NCBI RefSeq assembly: GCF_905475345.1
Contig: NC_066599.1
Coordinates: forward strand, 1,439,501 to 1,503,500
DNA from: Vespula vulgaris
Lineage: Eukaryota; Arthropoda; Insecta; Hymenoptera; Vespidae
Direction: 5' to 3'
DNA: 64,000 bases
Numbering within the stretch: position 1 is the stretch's first letter; every line of letters starts with the position of its first letter. This document shows positions 37,242 to 52,331 of this stretch, one piece after another. The notes beneath the pieces are model-generated. The model saw nothing but the letters and a program-made list of their open reading frames with translations. It was not told the DNA's origin and ran no database searches. Both the position numbers and the translations under genes were made by a program.

Positions 37242-39347
37242 AAACGAAAGTGTCAAGAGTTCTTGAAACTTCAATAGCATAATTCATAGACCTAGGTATA
37301 GGTCGATGCCAACGTTCACATAGATTTTTTCCCTCAGCTGTTTCTTTCTCTCTTACCTTCTCGAAGGTGGTAACCTCGTCCTTACGTAATGCATCTCGCG
37401 ATGACTCAATCCTGGGAATGTCTACGATACGTGGAAAATTGTTACAATAGAAAACGGATATATCTAGACATGTTTTCATTCGGGACACTTTCCTTTCGCT
37501 GTAGTAAATTCAAAACGAAGTGAAATTTAATACGATTAATATTTATTATAATAAATGAAACGAAAATGAAAAGGAAATTATTGCTGAAGGATTACGTTCA
37601 TATTTTTCTAATAAATTTCTTTCTTATACTTCATTACTTTTTTCGTTTTTTAATTATCAACATATTTCTTATCCCGATATCAACATATTTATTATTTAAT
37701 CTTCACAGATTAATTTCTTCATATAAATATCCTTTTTTTCTCATCTATCAGCAATGTTTTTTCATCGACCTTTAATGTCCTAATCAAAATTCATCATTTA
37801 AACAAAACACATTCATTGCTTCATCGAACTATTATTTTTCTTATTAGCCTTGTCTCTTGAATGTTGAAAATTTATTATGTTAATTAAAATTCATCATACG
37901 GTCCGTGCAAATTGCTTCATAAAAATGTATTATTTAATTAATAATGTCTCGTATGAACTCTCATTGTCCTATCAGGATTACAAGTTCAACAAGCCATTAG
38001 GAAGATCGTCTTAGGCATTATAGGTACTTTGGAGGATACTATTAGCTTCTTGGAGGGAGCTGCTCGAGCAGCTTTTTTTCACTTCGAAAAAGGAAGCAAG
38101 AGACTCTTTCTTGGAGCGTGTTCGAGGAAGCACAGAGTCGCTACTCGTTCGTCGTTACCGTGATAAATTCTCCGAACGTGCAACGCGTTAGCTGCATACG
38201 AGAGTTCGATGTTCCTTCTCTCTCTCTCTCTCTCTCCCCCTCTCTTTTCGTCTCTCTCTCTCTCTCTTATTTTTCTGGTGATCTTCCTTTTTCGAAAGCG
38301 ACGAAGTGAAGAGTTCAAAAATTCTCTTGGCAAACATTGCTCGGTAGAAATAGGAATAACGATGTTGCTAACAGAGTGATAGTGATTGAGGTCACACGCG
38401 AACTGAGAAATCATGAAAGCTCTCTTGTTACCGGGTTAACTCCACCCATGAACATGCCATTGTGGAATTCGTTTGATTCGTTTAAATGAGAGTACATTGA
38501 ACCCTTTCTATCGATCGCTATCATAACGTGGGATCGAATTAAATTCGACTTAATGTTTATTTCTATTTGAGCAATTTGGAGATAAAAGAATAGAGAGTAG
38601 GAAAATGAACGACGATTGATACGACTTTGATTTGTTACGACACTTTCTATTTTGTTTTAATTTCTTGATTCTTCCTAAAAGACGAACGATTAAATCTCCT
38701 TGTCCCATTTACAAGTAGTTCCATTTTTTACAGACGTTATTATATTCATCTAAAAGGAAAGAAAAAAAGAAGAATAAAAAACAAAAGGAAATTCCGAAGA
38801 AGAAAAAAGAATGCAATTGTTTAACAATTATTAAAAATATTCCTATATTTTCTTCTCTTTCGGCAAAAACAAAAATAGAAAAAAAGGATCGATTGAAAGA
38901 GATTTTTTTCCGAGTAACAGGTTGTGCACCGTGTACACTCAGCTTTTAATTATAGATATGGTAAATAGTAATCACGGTCTTTCAAAGAATCTACGAATCG
39001 ACCTTGTGTATTTCCAAAAAAAAAGAAGAAAAAAAAGAAAAAAGAAGATAAAGAAAAAAAAGAAACAAAACTCGTCCATTCGGTGGAACTTACTCGATGC
39101 ATTTCGTATGCGTACTCGAAAGGTGTTTTCTCAAGGCCGATAGAGATAGAGGTAAAAAAGGGAAAAGGAAAAAGAAAAAAAGAGAAACATAGTGAGACGA
39201 TTACGCTACGTGGAGTATTCGACGAACGCGAGCGTTCCATTGGTCGTCAGAGTTAAAGTCATCGCGTCGAAGGACAAGGACGACCCCTCTGCGTAAATTC
39301 TACGTGCTCGGAATGCAGGGCGAGCCTTACGTTCGATGAAAAGAGAT

Positions 39348-39354
39348 TTCTCTT

Positions 39355-39403
<49 letters not shown>

Positions 39404-39466
39404 TTCTCACTCTTTATCTATCTATCTGTCTTTGTCTCTCTTTCTCTCTCTCTCTCTCTCTCTTTA
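39348..39466. repeat. Pyrimidine tract with (CT)n
   Basis: Two CT arrays joined by CTAT/CTGT variants; a purine tract (AAGA units, about 39600-39665) follows about 130 bp later. Confidence 0.85.
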
Positions 39467-42400
39467 GGTTCCTTCGAAAGAAGTGAAAAATTCACGTATT
39501 TCGAAAGTTTTCGTTCGCCGGGTATCGGAACGCGTATCGTAAATCGCCTGGCACGAAACTATTCGTTTAATGGCCGATAGTTGGAAGGGTGAATATAAAA
39601 AAAAAGAAATAAGAAAGAAAGAAAGAAAGAAAGAAAGATAAGAAATAGGAAAATAAAAATAAAAAGGACAAGCACGAACGGCCTTCCCAGTTGTGTTGGG
39701 TCGAGAGAGTAGTAAGTACAAACTCGTGGCTCTGCTACGATATTCGTCGATGTTGTGTTAGAAAGACGGAGGCCATGGCTGAATAAACGTGTTGTGTGTA
39801 TATATATATAATTATATTTGTGTGGGTATGGGTATGTGTGAAAACGAGAGAGCGATATGCGTGCGTACGCGTACGCGTTCTACCGTGACGCGACTCGAAA
39901 TGTGATTGAACTCGGAGATAGTCTGGTTCGTGGTTAAAACTAAATGGCGATCTAAGAGACACCCGGTATCTATATATATATATATATAGGTATGTAGGTA
40001 TAAGTGCGTATGTATAAATGAAATTTTACACTTTCTTTTCTGATTGAATATTGGACGCTATCGTAAAGAAATTAATGGGTCGTCTGTGACTTTTTGTTGT
40101 CGTTGTTGTTGTACGTTAGAAAACTTTTGAATGAAAATTAATGGAAAATTTAAAAAAAAAGTATTCTATTAATAATTGCAATCTTGTTTAAACGATCTTA
40201 ATTGTTTTAATTAAAGGTGAAACATAATGAAACTTATTTAATGTATTATTAAAGATTAATTATATATAATGAGTAACATAGTAATTTTAATTGGAAATAA
40301 AATAAAAGTAGAGTATTCGAAATCGTTTTGTAAGAATGAAATGTAGTTTAAATCTTTAAAAATTGTTTAATTAATGAGGAAAAACTGGATATCGAAACGA
40401 TATCTCGATTATTGTTGTAATTAAATATAAAAAATATAATATGAAATAAATGAGAAAGATCTCCGATAGATCATTTCGAATTTATACGATATTAACTGAT
40501 CTAACATAGACCTAATTAGAAAATAAATTAAAACTAGTGTTCGTTTAGTTCTTGTTATATATGTTAGAAACTAAAATCGACGAAGGAAATTACGCGAGAC
40601 ATTACGACCGAAAGCGAGGATTAATTATTATCGTTGAAACAAGCATAGACCACGCGTGGCATAGGAATTATTGTTAGTGTTGGTGAGCTTCTTACATGCT
40701 AGTAGTGCTTTCACTACACGCGCTACTTCAACGATATTATCATTTTTTCCACTTAACTGCACGTAAGTGTCCGTGAAGTGCAAGAAGATAAAATCGAAAT
40801 GGCCGTTTTGCATTCCTAACTTAAAACAGTTTGAAATTCGTACGATTTGTCTAGAAAAAAAAAAATGAAAAGTAAAGAAAAGAAAAGAAAAATATAGTCG
40901 ACCGATCGGAATCCAAAATGGATGAATGGATGAATGAATAAATAGATTTCATGACACGGAACATAACGCAATGCAAAGCCATAATAATCGTGCGTACTTT
41001 CACTCGAAAGTTTCCTTCGAACGACGCTTTTAGTTCAGCCAACGATCGGCACATTAAAATTCTCTACACACAAAACGGGAACCAGAAGAGAGAAGTGCGC
41101 TCCAGTAAACGCAAATCGCTTCATGCACCTTTAATCTTTGTAAGAAGGATCGATTAGTCATTTTGATTTATAACAGTTTATTATTTACGACTACCACTTT
41201 CGAAAACTTTCATACGAAGGATACGTTAAAAGGGATGATAATATAATCTTGTCTAATAAAATTATAGAGACGTTATACTTTTATAAAAGATATTTCTAAT
41301 TTAACGATACTTAAGAAAAACATTTAAGGAATTTAGAATAATTTCTATTGACAAATCATTAGAATTATAGTATTAATTATTATACAATATTAATTCTGTA
41401 GCGAAATTAAATTTGTATAAATAATTTCAAATGCATCTCATTGATATAATTCATACAAATAATCCTATAATCCGAGTTTCAATTCGGAATTGAAATTAAT
41501 ATAAATTTTAAAAGCGTTAGATTAATGATAACTTCAGTTGATCTTTTCGAGTAGAAATAAAAATTGATATCAATTTCGGAAGTCGCATTCGAGCGACTCG
41601 AACCGAAAATAAGAATTTAATTTAAATTTAAACGTTAGAAATATGAATAATTCAAAGAGAAGAAGATAATCGTTCTATAGTCACCGATATATCCACCGAT
41701 AACCACAATGGTTATATAAAGATCGAAACAACTTTGTGACGCAACCGTAGGTGGTTTTGTTGACACGAGCAATCACGCGTGTTGCCACCTGCATTGGCAT
41801 TGCGTTGCAAAATATGCGCGTTTTCACGGAGTATTTCGTTCTTAACAACGTTATATAAAATGTAAGCGAGTGTCGAAATAGGGACTCGTCCTTCCACGGA
41901 AAGAGATTCGATGTCACGTTTATTTGAATCTTATCAAGGAAGAAAAATTTATCGATACGCGAGCATCGCCTTTTATAATCAAATTTTACACAAAATACAA
42001 ATGCAAAATTTCTTGCAATTTTCATTTACACCTACTATACGTACATGTAAAAAAAAAATCTATTAACATAATTTAACGAATTACATTATAATCACAAAAT
42101 CTATATATGCAAAAACATTATTCAATATACTGACACTCGTTAACTAACTATAGAATTAAACGATCCAATGAATATCCGATTAAAAATGATCTTTCCTTCC
42201 AACTACCATACAAATTATAACAATATTAATCCCCATTCTGCATTGATTTCTAATAAAATCAGAAGGATAATTGAGGAGACGATTAATGAAAGAAATTTGT
42301 CATCATTTTCGAGACGTTCTAGATCGTGTTCAATTTTGTATAAAAAATATATTTTTAGGAATTAAATACATGCATACACACACACACACACACACACATA

Positions 42401-42544
42401 CATAAACATATATATCGAGAAATATATATAAAGAATCTAAACATTTGTCGATAGCTTCCGAGTAGAAATATAGCGGGAGTATCGAGAGTGTGCATCGAGT
42501 CTATCGAGAGAGGTGCTGCTGCTTTCTCGAAGAGAGCCACGAAA

Positions 42545-42648
42545 AGGGGGGAAAGAGGGGGAGGGTCGTGGGATAGGGGTAGGGGTAGGAGTAGGGGCAG
42601 GAGCAGGGGAGCAAGAGAGCAGGGAGCAGGGGAAATGAGGGAGGAGGG
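42545..42648 (+). repeat. G-rich tract with quadruplex-forming potential
   Basis: Within about 100 bp the plus strand has more than a dozen runs of three or more G, including GATAGGGGTAGGGGTAGG and several GCAGGGGA-type units. This is exceptional in such an AT-rich window. The units resemble a GGGGTA minisatellite. Confidence 0.85.
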
Positions 42649-42745
42649 AACAGCGAGGGGCACACCTGAATCATCCGTGGAATGTAACGCTCCGGCCATT
42701 TGGATTTTACCGTACCTTCTCGTTCCGTAGCCATCGTCTCCATAG

Positions 42746-42762
42746 CTCTCTCTCTCTCTCTT

Positions 42763-42813
<51 letters not shown>

Positions 42814-42919
42814 CTTTCTCTCCAAGAACTTTGCCAGAGACAAGGAAGAGAAACGAGAGAGGAAAAAGGAGAGGAACGAGAGAGAGGACGATAGAGAAAG
42901 AGAGAGAGAGAGAGAGAGG
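42746..42919. repeat. (CT)n followed by (GA)n: large imperfect inverted repeat
   Basis: A pyrimidine arm (42746-42822) and a purine arm (42843-42919) are separated by only about 20 bp, so each strand could form a hairpin with arms of about 75 bp. It lies right beside the G-rich tract. Confidence 0.85.
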
Positions 42920-44843
42920 ATAGACTGGATGGTGTTGTTTAACAGTAGCAACCCTGGCCGTCGAATAACGAGCCACGCGAACGAATCAATTAACGAACGG
43001 CAAAGTTCCTCCAAGTAAACCTGGACACGGGTCACCGTCTTCATCGATCTTGAATTTTTATTACAGTACCAGTATACATCAATTATAATTAATTGTTCAA
43101 GAGGTTTCCTTCAAAAGCATCAAAGAAAAAATATATCTCCTCGTGATCGTTCTACTCGATCTATTCGACCTCTTCATATTTTTCAAATGGATTTATGAAA
43201 ATTAAAGCCAGGTTCTCGAGCTCGTTAGGAAATGATTAAGAATCGATATTGAAACGAAATTTTTTAACGCACTCGATCGATTAACGCTTTTTAATTATTA
43301 TTTTATTTCTTTCGTTTCTTGTTTTTTCTTTCTTCTTTTTCTTCTTTTTTCTTTTTTCTTTTTTTTTTGCTTAGATCAACTCGACGTCCTCATCGGTTTT
43401 TTAACGTTTCGGTTTCAGAGTAGATCCTTCGTAAGAATTTTTGTTCTCTTTTTCTTTTTTACGCGATCATAATCATAGGAAAAAGTTTAGCGAAGTTTCG
43501 AACGATTTAAATTTTACGAGACGTCGTTAAAATCCTTACTGAAGTATCCTTAACTGTGCAATGTCAGTAACGAGAAGTAAATGAAAAATAAAATCAAATC
43601 GAATTAGATCAATCAGTATCGAATAGAATTGGAATCCTTCCTTGGAATGTTCCTTTTTAACGAGCTCGTATCAGCAAGGATCGGTTTTATTGCTTCTTGC
43701 AAATCTATTTCGTTCGTACTGTTGTTTCTTCCCGTGTAAATTGAAACGTAACTCAGCAACAAGTAGAAACAACGTCGACAGGTCATCGACGTTCTCTTCG
43801 GAGGATCAGCTGGCCGTAGATCCTCATTTTAGTGATAAATACTTATTGTTGGTAATACGTATATACGTGTGCGTGTATGTGTGTACTTGTATCTATACGT
43901 CAGGACGAATTGAAGTGGAATCCTGTGTGGTAATACCGGGTGTTCACATAATTAAAAAACACCACAATTTCTTTGGTTAATTATGAATAATACGATGAAT
44001 AACATTGTTACGCATTTTTCCCATGATTTCGCTTTTACGCGAACGATTACTGAACGAAAGAAAGATGAGATACTTGAATTATGAGACGTAAGGTATTTTT
44101 TTTACTCGTTATTAATTAAATCGCGTCTTCTTTTTCTCTTTTTTTTTTCTCTTCGAAACGATGAACATCATTTCGATAATAATTAATCCATTTCACCGAC
44201 AAAATTCTTTAAGAATGACGAACATTCTTTAAAAATTATCTGATACTTAAGCGATAATAATCGATACGATGATTGATCAATATAGCATTGACACCATTTT
44301 TTATATATTAAAAGATAAACGTCAATGAAAAATGATTGATCACACTTTGTGATTTATATTTGTACACATTCCCAAAATTTATTCATTTTGATATATCAAT
44401 AAACAAATATGTTTACCGTACTATCGAATGAAATTATTCGTGTATCGAATAAAATCGTTCTTCCATAAAAGAATCGTCATGGAATTGAGCAAATAATTTA
44501 TATTCACCAATGTCACGCTCTAAATGTCTTGGAAATCAGGCAAGATTAAATATCATAAACGTGGGAAAATTCGATATTATATACGTTTACTATTTCGTTG
44601 ACGTATTAATATGACGTAGATGCACAAACACACATGCACATATTTACACATACGTATTATCACCGATGATGATGATAAGGATTGTTAAACAACGTTTTAG
44701 ATGAAGTTCTTTCGATCTTGCTCACCTGACACCCGTATTGACGAAGAACCGATCAGCTCAGTGGTGGTCCAAACGCAGCATCTTCCTTGATCCTTCGATC
44801 TCTCTTCTTTTTTTTTCTTTTTTTGTTTTCTTTTTTTTCGAAA

Positions 44844-44877
<34 letters not shown>

Positions 44878-46180
44878 CACGTACGTAAATAAATATAGAA
44901 AGAAACTAAAAAATATCTTTTCGAGCTTAACTCTTCAATCACACCACGAACGCGATAATCGAAATATATGTTTGTGTGTATGTGTGTGTACGTGGGTATG
45001 TATATATATAAATATATATGTATATATATGATCGAGAAATGCCTTGGACACTTCCACCGAGCGAGCGGGTCCGAACGACTGAAAGTGCCTCTCGGTACGT
45101 TCGCGCGCCTTCCTCGAAGGAATCATTCGCTCTATCCCTACTCTCTCATGGATTCTCTCTGACTACCGTGCTGAACCTGGTTAACACGACAACGAAGCGA
45201 TATCGAATGGATCGAGACGATCTATTGAAAAAAATTATTTTCTTTTTTCGACTATCAAACGTTATCTCCAACCCAGACGAAATCATTTTTCTGCTGATCT
45301 TTATTTGATCTTTCTTCTTCTTCTTTTTTTTTTTTTTCTTATTTTTATTGTCGGAGGAGTAAATCTTTCTATATATTTTTTGCAAGAGTAATAAATTTTA
45401 TACGTAAAATTATAAGCGTTTACGTATATAAATTATAATTTTGTACAATTCGACTGTTACATAAAATTTCTTTTCTTTCTTTTTTTTTTTTTTTTGAATC
45501 AGTAAAATTTCCAAAGAAGGAAATCTCAAATTTTTAATTACAAATTCGTATACTTTTTTCTTGGTTGATGTCATGTTTTTTCTTAGTCAGTTTAAAGATA
45601 TACCGCATTGCGGACTCTTACGATTCTCAGCAATGCCGATAAACGGCGATAATTGGCGCAGGACAAATCGCAAATCGATGCACGACCGTTGCGTTGGATA
45701 CCACGAAGCGATATCGATCGTGTGTCAAACCTTTTGCTTATCCAAGATCGGCGGTAAGAATAAAGCATGAGTAAAAATAAAGTGACGAGACCTTTAGAAT
45801 GTCACGCACGGAAGATGTGAAGAATAGATTGTTGAAAATTTGTAGAAGAGACACGTATCTATATATGTGGATGCATATCCGGACGTAGTATCGCATTAAT
45901 AATTAATCGTAACTTTCATAATCATATTATTTAAAAAAGAAAAAAATCGAATAAAAACGATCGATAAAAATAAGAAAGTGTGATATTATAAATATAAAAG
46001 GATTATTTCATATAAATAAAACCGAACATTTTTCTTTTAATAGAGTAACAAATATTACTTATAAATCATTGATTTTCCATAGATCGTACAATTTATATCG
46101 AATTTATAGGTTTTTATTTCGGCGAAAATTTGAAAAGCCCGCTTAAAACGATGCGTCGATAAGAGAGAGAGGGAGCTCGT

Positions 46181-46761
46181 ATATCATAGGTGGTTGGAAG
46201 ACACGTGACCGATGACGGTGCGACACTAGCGCCATTAACGTTAGTCCTTCGGATAGACACGTTTCCGTTCTAAACAATTACGGTCACGGGGTGCATCGTT
46301 CGCGGTCGGTTACGAGGTGATTTTGATTTAAGAGTAGAAATCGGAGTGAATATATTCTGTAGGCTAATAAAGAAGATTAATTTTACAATCTCGTCGTTGA
46401 TAACAAAAAAAAAAAAAATTAAGTAGGAGGAGTTTGATCGCATTACGTTATCGGAGTTAAATCTCCGTTTTCTTTTCTCGCAAGCTGATGTCTCGTCAGC
46501 TCGTACGATAGCATCCTAGTGGCGAAATAAAAAAGCAACGACCGTGCGGGAGGTAGCTGGCCATCTTGGAAAACAGATATGGTTGTATCGAGAGAAACGT
46601 CAACAGAATTGTGTTTACCTCGTATGATACATGCCGCGAGAGGTTTACTTTAATTACCTTTGTAATAGACTTAGCCTAATCGCACGGAAGTGAGGCCGAC
46701 ACGGTGGCGTATCTGACACGCGGACGTTATCGCAAAAGGTGCGTAGCTTTGCTTCCAAAGG
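46181..46761 (+). promoter_or_regulatory. GOLPH3 promoter and 5' UTR region
   Basis: GC rises here compared with the flanks. A CACGTG E-box (46202-46207) sits in an ACACGTGACC context, and GGCCATCTTGG at 46559-46569 matches the YY1/Pho consensus core. No TATA box is obvious, as expected for a housekeeping promoter. The transcription start is not fixed. An in-frame TAG at 46744-46746 closes the frame just upstream of the GOLPH3 ATG. Confidence 0.5.
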
Positions 46762-48338
<1,577 letters not shown>

Positions 48339-51000
48339 CACAGTTCTCATGAATTAAAAGTGTAACTTATGAACATTGGATAATAGTGTGAACAGTGGGA
48401 TTACCAATTTTGCATGTCTTTTAGTTGTATACTTAAAAGAAATAGTTACGAGATCATTGTTACAATCATATGATTCAGACCAAATAACAAATAGTTGACT
48501 GTATGGAAAGCAGTGTAGGATATGTTAGTCATTTTCATTATTATTTAATATCTTTGATAACTGAACTATATGTAAGTTCAGATTGGTGACATCGCAAAGT
48601 AACGAAATTCCGGGTGTGAATGTGCACTTCGAGTGTGATTTAGTGCCATGTAGGGTTTGATAAAAAGTTCTCATCGTACAGAATTTTGTGAAATATTTAG
48701 TATCTTCATCTGTATAGAATTTCCACGTATATTTGTAGATACAGCCTTATGTGGTAAACTGTATCTCTCATGTTATTTGCTACATCATTGACTGTTGCTT
48801 AAGAATAAAAGACAATATAAGAGGCAGTATAGCAAATTGGAAATATTATAAGATTAAGTTCTAATCGTTGGTGCCCCTCCCTACGGGCGTCTATATTGCA
48901 TTTGGATATATCTTATAGCGACGTTTTTTTCAAATTGATGCACAGATTGATAAGATCACTGGGTGGCAGTAAAGCAATCATTTTTTGACATATATGACCT
49001 GCATTATAGAATTTTATAAAGAATATCTTTTTTCAATGCTTTAAATATTTTATATATTTCGCATTGTCATTAATTTTGTTAATATCTTTGATGGAATATT
49101 TCCTTTATATTTGGATTTTATAGAGAAAGCACAAAAACGTATACATTGATCTATTTACTTTCATGGAAAACATAAGTGTTAATGATTGCAATATTAATAT
49201 TATCATTCTTAGAGATAATTATTAACAAATATTGACATATACATTGCTTTTTCTAGATATAGAAAAAATTTCATTACGATGCTTATATAAAAAAAATATT
49301 ATTGTATAAAAAATTATTAAATATGGGATTTATTGGTTAAAGTAATAATTTAAAAATAAGACAAGATTTAGTTACCTATATATCTATCAAGAGGATACAA
49401 TCAATTCAATTTATACATTTCGTACATTTTAAATTATTATTAGTAAGTTAATTGTTGCTATTTGAGTATTAATTTTAACAAGTATTCAGTGAACTATAAT
49501 ATCATTGTTATGTCATATAGTTATACATTTTTTTTTTTTTTTATGCAGGTTACAAAAAATTACACAAGTATTTTAGTAATCATACTTATTTTTATGTATT
49601 TTTAAATGTAGTTAAGTCCCTTTTGTCTTCATTAGATTAGAATATTTTATTACATAGTTGTCCATTTAACAGGATGCAGATATCTATTATAATTTAATGC
49701 AATATAGTATGCTACTTATACATATTTTAAATAGTAGCTTGCTGGACAAGCAGATGTAACAGGTATTAGCTGGTCAGGCATTTATTTTTGTTAGATTGTT
49801 ACTAGTAGACTTGTTTGCTTGTAACACTTCTATAAATTATAAGCAGTTTTTTTCTTCTTTTGAAATAACATTCTTTTCAATATAAATGCTGAAGTAAAAT
49901 GATTTAGATTAATATAATCAATTTATTATATATTTATATATATATAAAATATATAATATATAATATATTCTGTACACACATACACACACTCGCCGCGCGC
50001 GTGCATGTGTGCGTGTATGTGTGTGTGTACAGAAGCTCTACTGCCACTTGGTCGAAAAGTTAGAATATTATATTCTCCAATGAAAAAGGAAATACACATC
50101 ACAATACGTGCTCTGTTACAGTAATATTTTAAACAGTGACATACATACATTTGCAATTGAGTATATTTACAACCATTTTTAAATGAGGCCATATGTAGGA
50201 ATTTCTAATTAAAAATGAGATCATGAAGAATACTTTTTTGTCTATTTATATATTTTGTAATACTACATCACAAAATTCCCTATATAATTGCTGATTATTA
50301 ATAATATTTATATATTTATAAAAATCATTGTACTTTTGCTATCACAAGGGAATATATCAGGTATATGTAATAATAGTAACATTTCATAAATTTGTTCACT
50401 AAAATTACTTATATTTGCAGCCTAATAATTTTTATTTCAAATGTACGAACTTTTACATTTATCAATTTTATTAGGAAAGCTCATCACAAACAATTTTCTA
50501 CGCATTGCCATTTTGGATAATAGTCTGAATATATGAAAGTATAATTATCACAAAGAAGAGATGCAATTATTTATTTTAAGATCTTTGTAGTATAATATTT
50601 TGTTCCTTTAAAAAGCAGGGGTAATTTCGTTACGAATATAAAGTATATAACAACAATAGTATATTAACAGGAATACGATCAAAATAAAATCAAATATATT
50701 TTCTGAAATTCTATCCCATTTGTTTGATCACTGTAAATCACTTGTAAATACTGCATTATAAATTACTGTTAATCGAGATTTATTATTTCAGTTGCACCTC
50801 TATATGTAATATATCCTTATTATAGAGAGTAAATGAAATATACATATATTAAGAAATAAAACAATTTTTTTTTGTGTATGATAAAATATATTACTGTAAA
50901 TGAGAATTCTAATGAAATATTTGTAGAATAGTACATACCATCGAAACATGTTATGCTGATAAAAATTTTTTATATATTATCAGTAAAAAAATTGAGCAAC

Positions 51001-51046
<46 letters not shown>

Positions 51047-52331
51047 TTAAGTCTTAGAAATATTATATTTTCTTTGCTTTTATGAGATTAGCTACTGATA
51101 CTGTGGTTATTAAAAAAGAAATTTGTGTATATTTAACGGTCTCGACACCAGTTATAAGGAAATATTGTATGCTTGAAATAAGTGCAAATAATGAAACATA
51201 TTGTATAAAGGCATGTGAATAAAAAAGTATGATTAAGGCGGAGAGAACGAACTGTAAGTATTAGGGATACATATACACATATATACACAACACATACACA
51301 CACCGTACACACATATATATATTGAAGCACAATTGCATTGGAAGATCGCGCCATTTGTACTTAAAAATCAAATTGTACGAATAATATTTTGATGAATTAT
51401 TAATTCGACTTGCAACTGATAGAATTTATAAGTGTGTTTATATTTTTGAATTGAAAGTATACGTGGTTGCGATCGATTCTGCGTGTTTTCGAGGACCGGT
51501 TAAATAAAAATATAACATTATCCTTAAAAAAGATATTTTATTTCTTATAATTTGATATGCATTATTATACATCACTGTGTACAAACATTTATAGAAGAGA
51601 AGAATATCTATTTAAAAAAAAATAGATACTTCTTATTATTATTACTATTATTATTATTATCATTACCATTATAAACATGTATTGAATGTAATAAATTAAA
51701 TATTGCTGATAATACATATACATCTAATAATCATTTTGTTTTTGTAATATTATAGTTTAAAAAGAAAAGATTTTTTTTATCCAAAAATGATCTATACATT
51801 TTCGCTATCGTTTCTATATGATATATAACAAATTGAAATATTCATTTTTATAAGACTGATTCATATAGTATGAATATGTAATTGTAAAAGGTATTAATTC
51901 TTTCTTATGTATGTAGGAAATATATATTATGTACATAGAAATTTATACAAGCTACAGTATAAATGAATGATATTATCACAATAATGTATTCTCATTGCAT
52001 CAGTCTATGCATTATTTGTTTCATTTCGATTTACATTATATTTAAAATGGAAATTTATATAATAATATTTCTCTATTATGTTATAAATAAAATAGAGTAA
52101 GAAATAAAAAAGAAAAATTTAGTAGATTTAACAAATGGTACATGACATCAATTTTTACTCGAAACATTCACATACATTAATCTGCAGATTTAAATGCAAC
52201 TAGACATATAACGAGTTGTTGCATTTATATGACTTAATGATATATATATATATATTTCATTAAGATTTTTAGATTTTAATCTCTTTTTTTAGATTTCAAT
52301 AATAGTATTATTTCTAGTTTAATTTCGCTTA
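48339..52331. other. Convergent 3' region between GOLPH3 and ARMT1
   Basis: About 4 kb of very AT-rich sequence with no coding frame. An AATAAA at 48804-48809 could end GOLPH3 mRNA, but several later copies exist and a long 3' UTR is possible. TA/CA arrays lie near 51000-51046 and a CA/CG-rich patch near 49975-50025. No ARMT1 poly(A) signal could be singled out. Confidence 0.6.
48804..48809 (+). terminator. Candidate GOLPH3 poly(A) signal
   Basis: AATAAA about 470 bp after the stop codon, the first clear canonical hexamer noticed in the 3' flank. Confidence 0.4.

Larger units (their letters stand above)
33400..46180. other. Gene-poor region between the PDZ pair and GOLPH3
   Basis: No gene could be supported on either strand. 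It is rich in simple repeats (listed separately) with scattered GC-balanced islands near 34420-34900, 36200-36340, 36600-36780, 37250-37480, 40560-40830, 41690-41890, 45050-45210 and 45590-45760. Short frames in these islands show no family motif. They may be enhancers, UTR exons or old mobile-element remains. Confidence 0.6.

Noticed and set aside
41681..42025. 114-codon minus-strand frame
   Set aside because: Mixed composition, but no family motif, no splice context and no neighbouring exons; left as part of the gene-poor region.
42355..43044. 229-codon minus-strand frame
   Set aside because: It is built from CT/GA tracts and the G-rich tract (Leu/Pro/Ser and Arg/Glu runs) without any recognisable domain.
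44724..44800. Possible minus-strand exon ending at GTCAG|GTGAGC
   Set aside because: The donor looks good, but no acceptor, frame or partner exon could be identified.
45561..45770. 69-codon plus-strand frame in a GC-balanced island
   Set aside because: It begins at TTG within AT-rich sequence and shows no conserved motif or exon boundaries that fit another exon.
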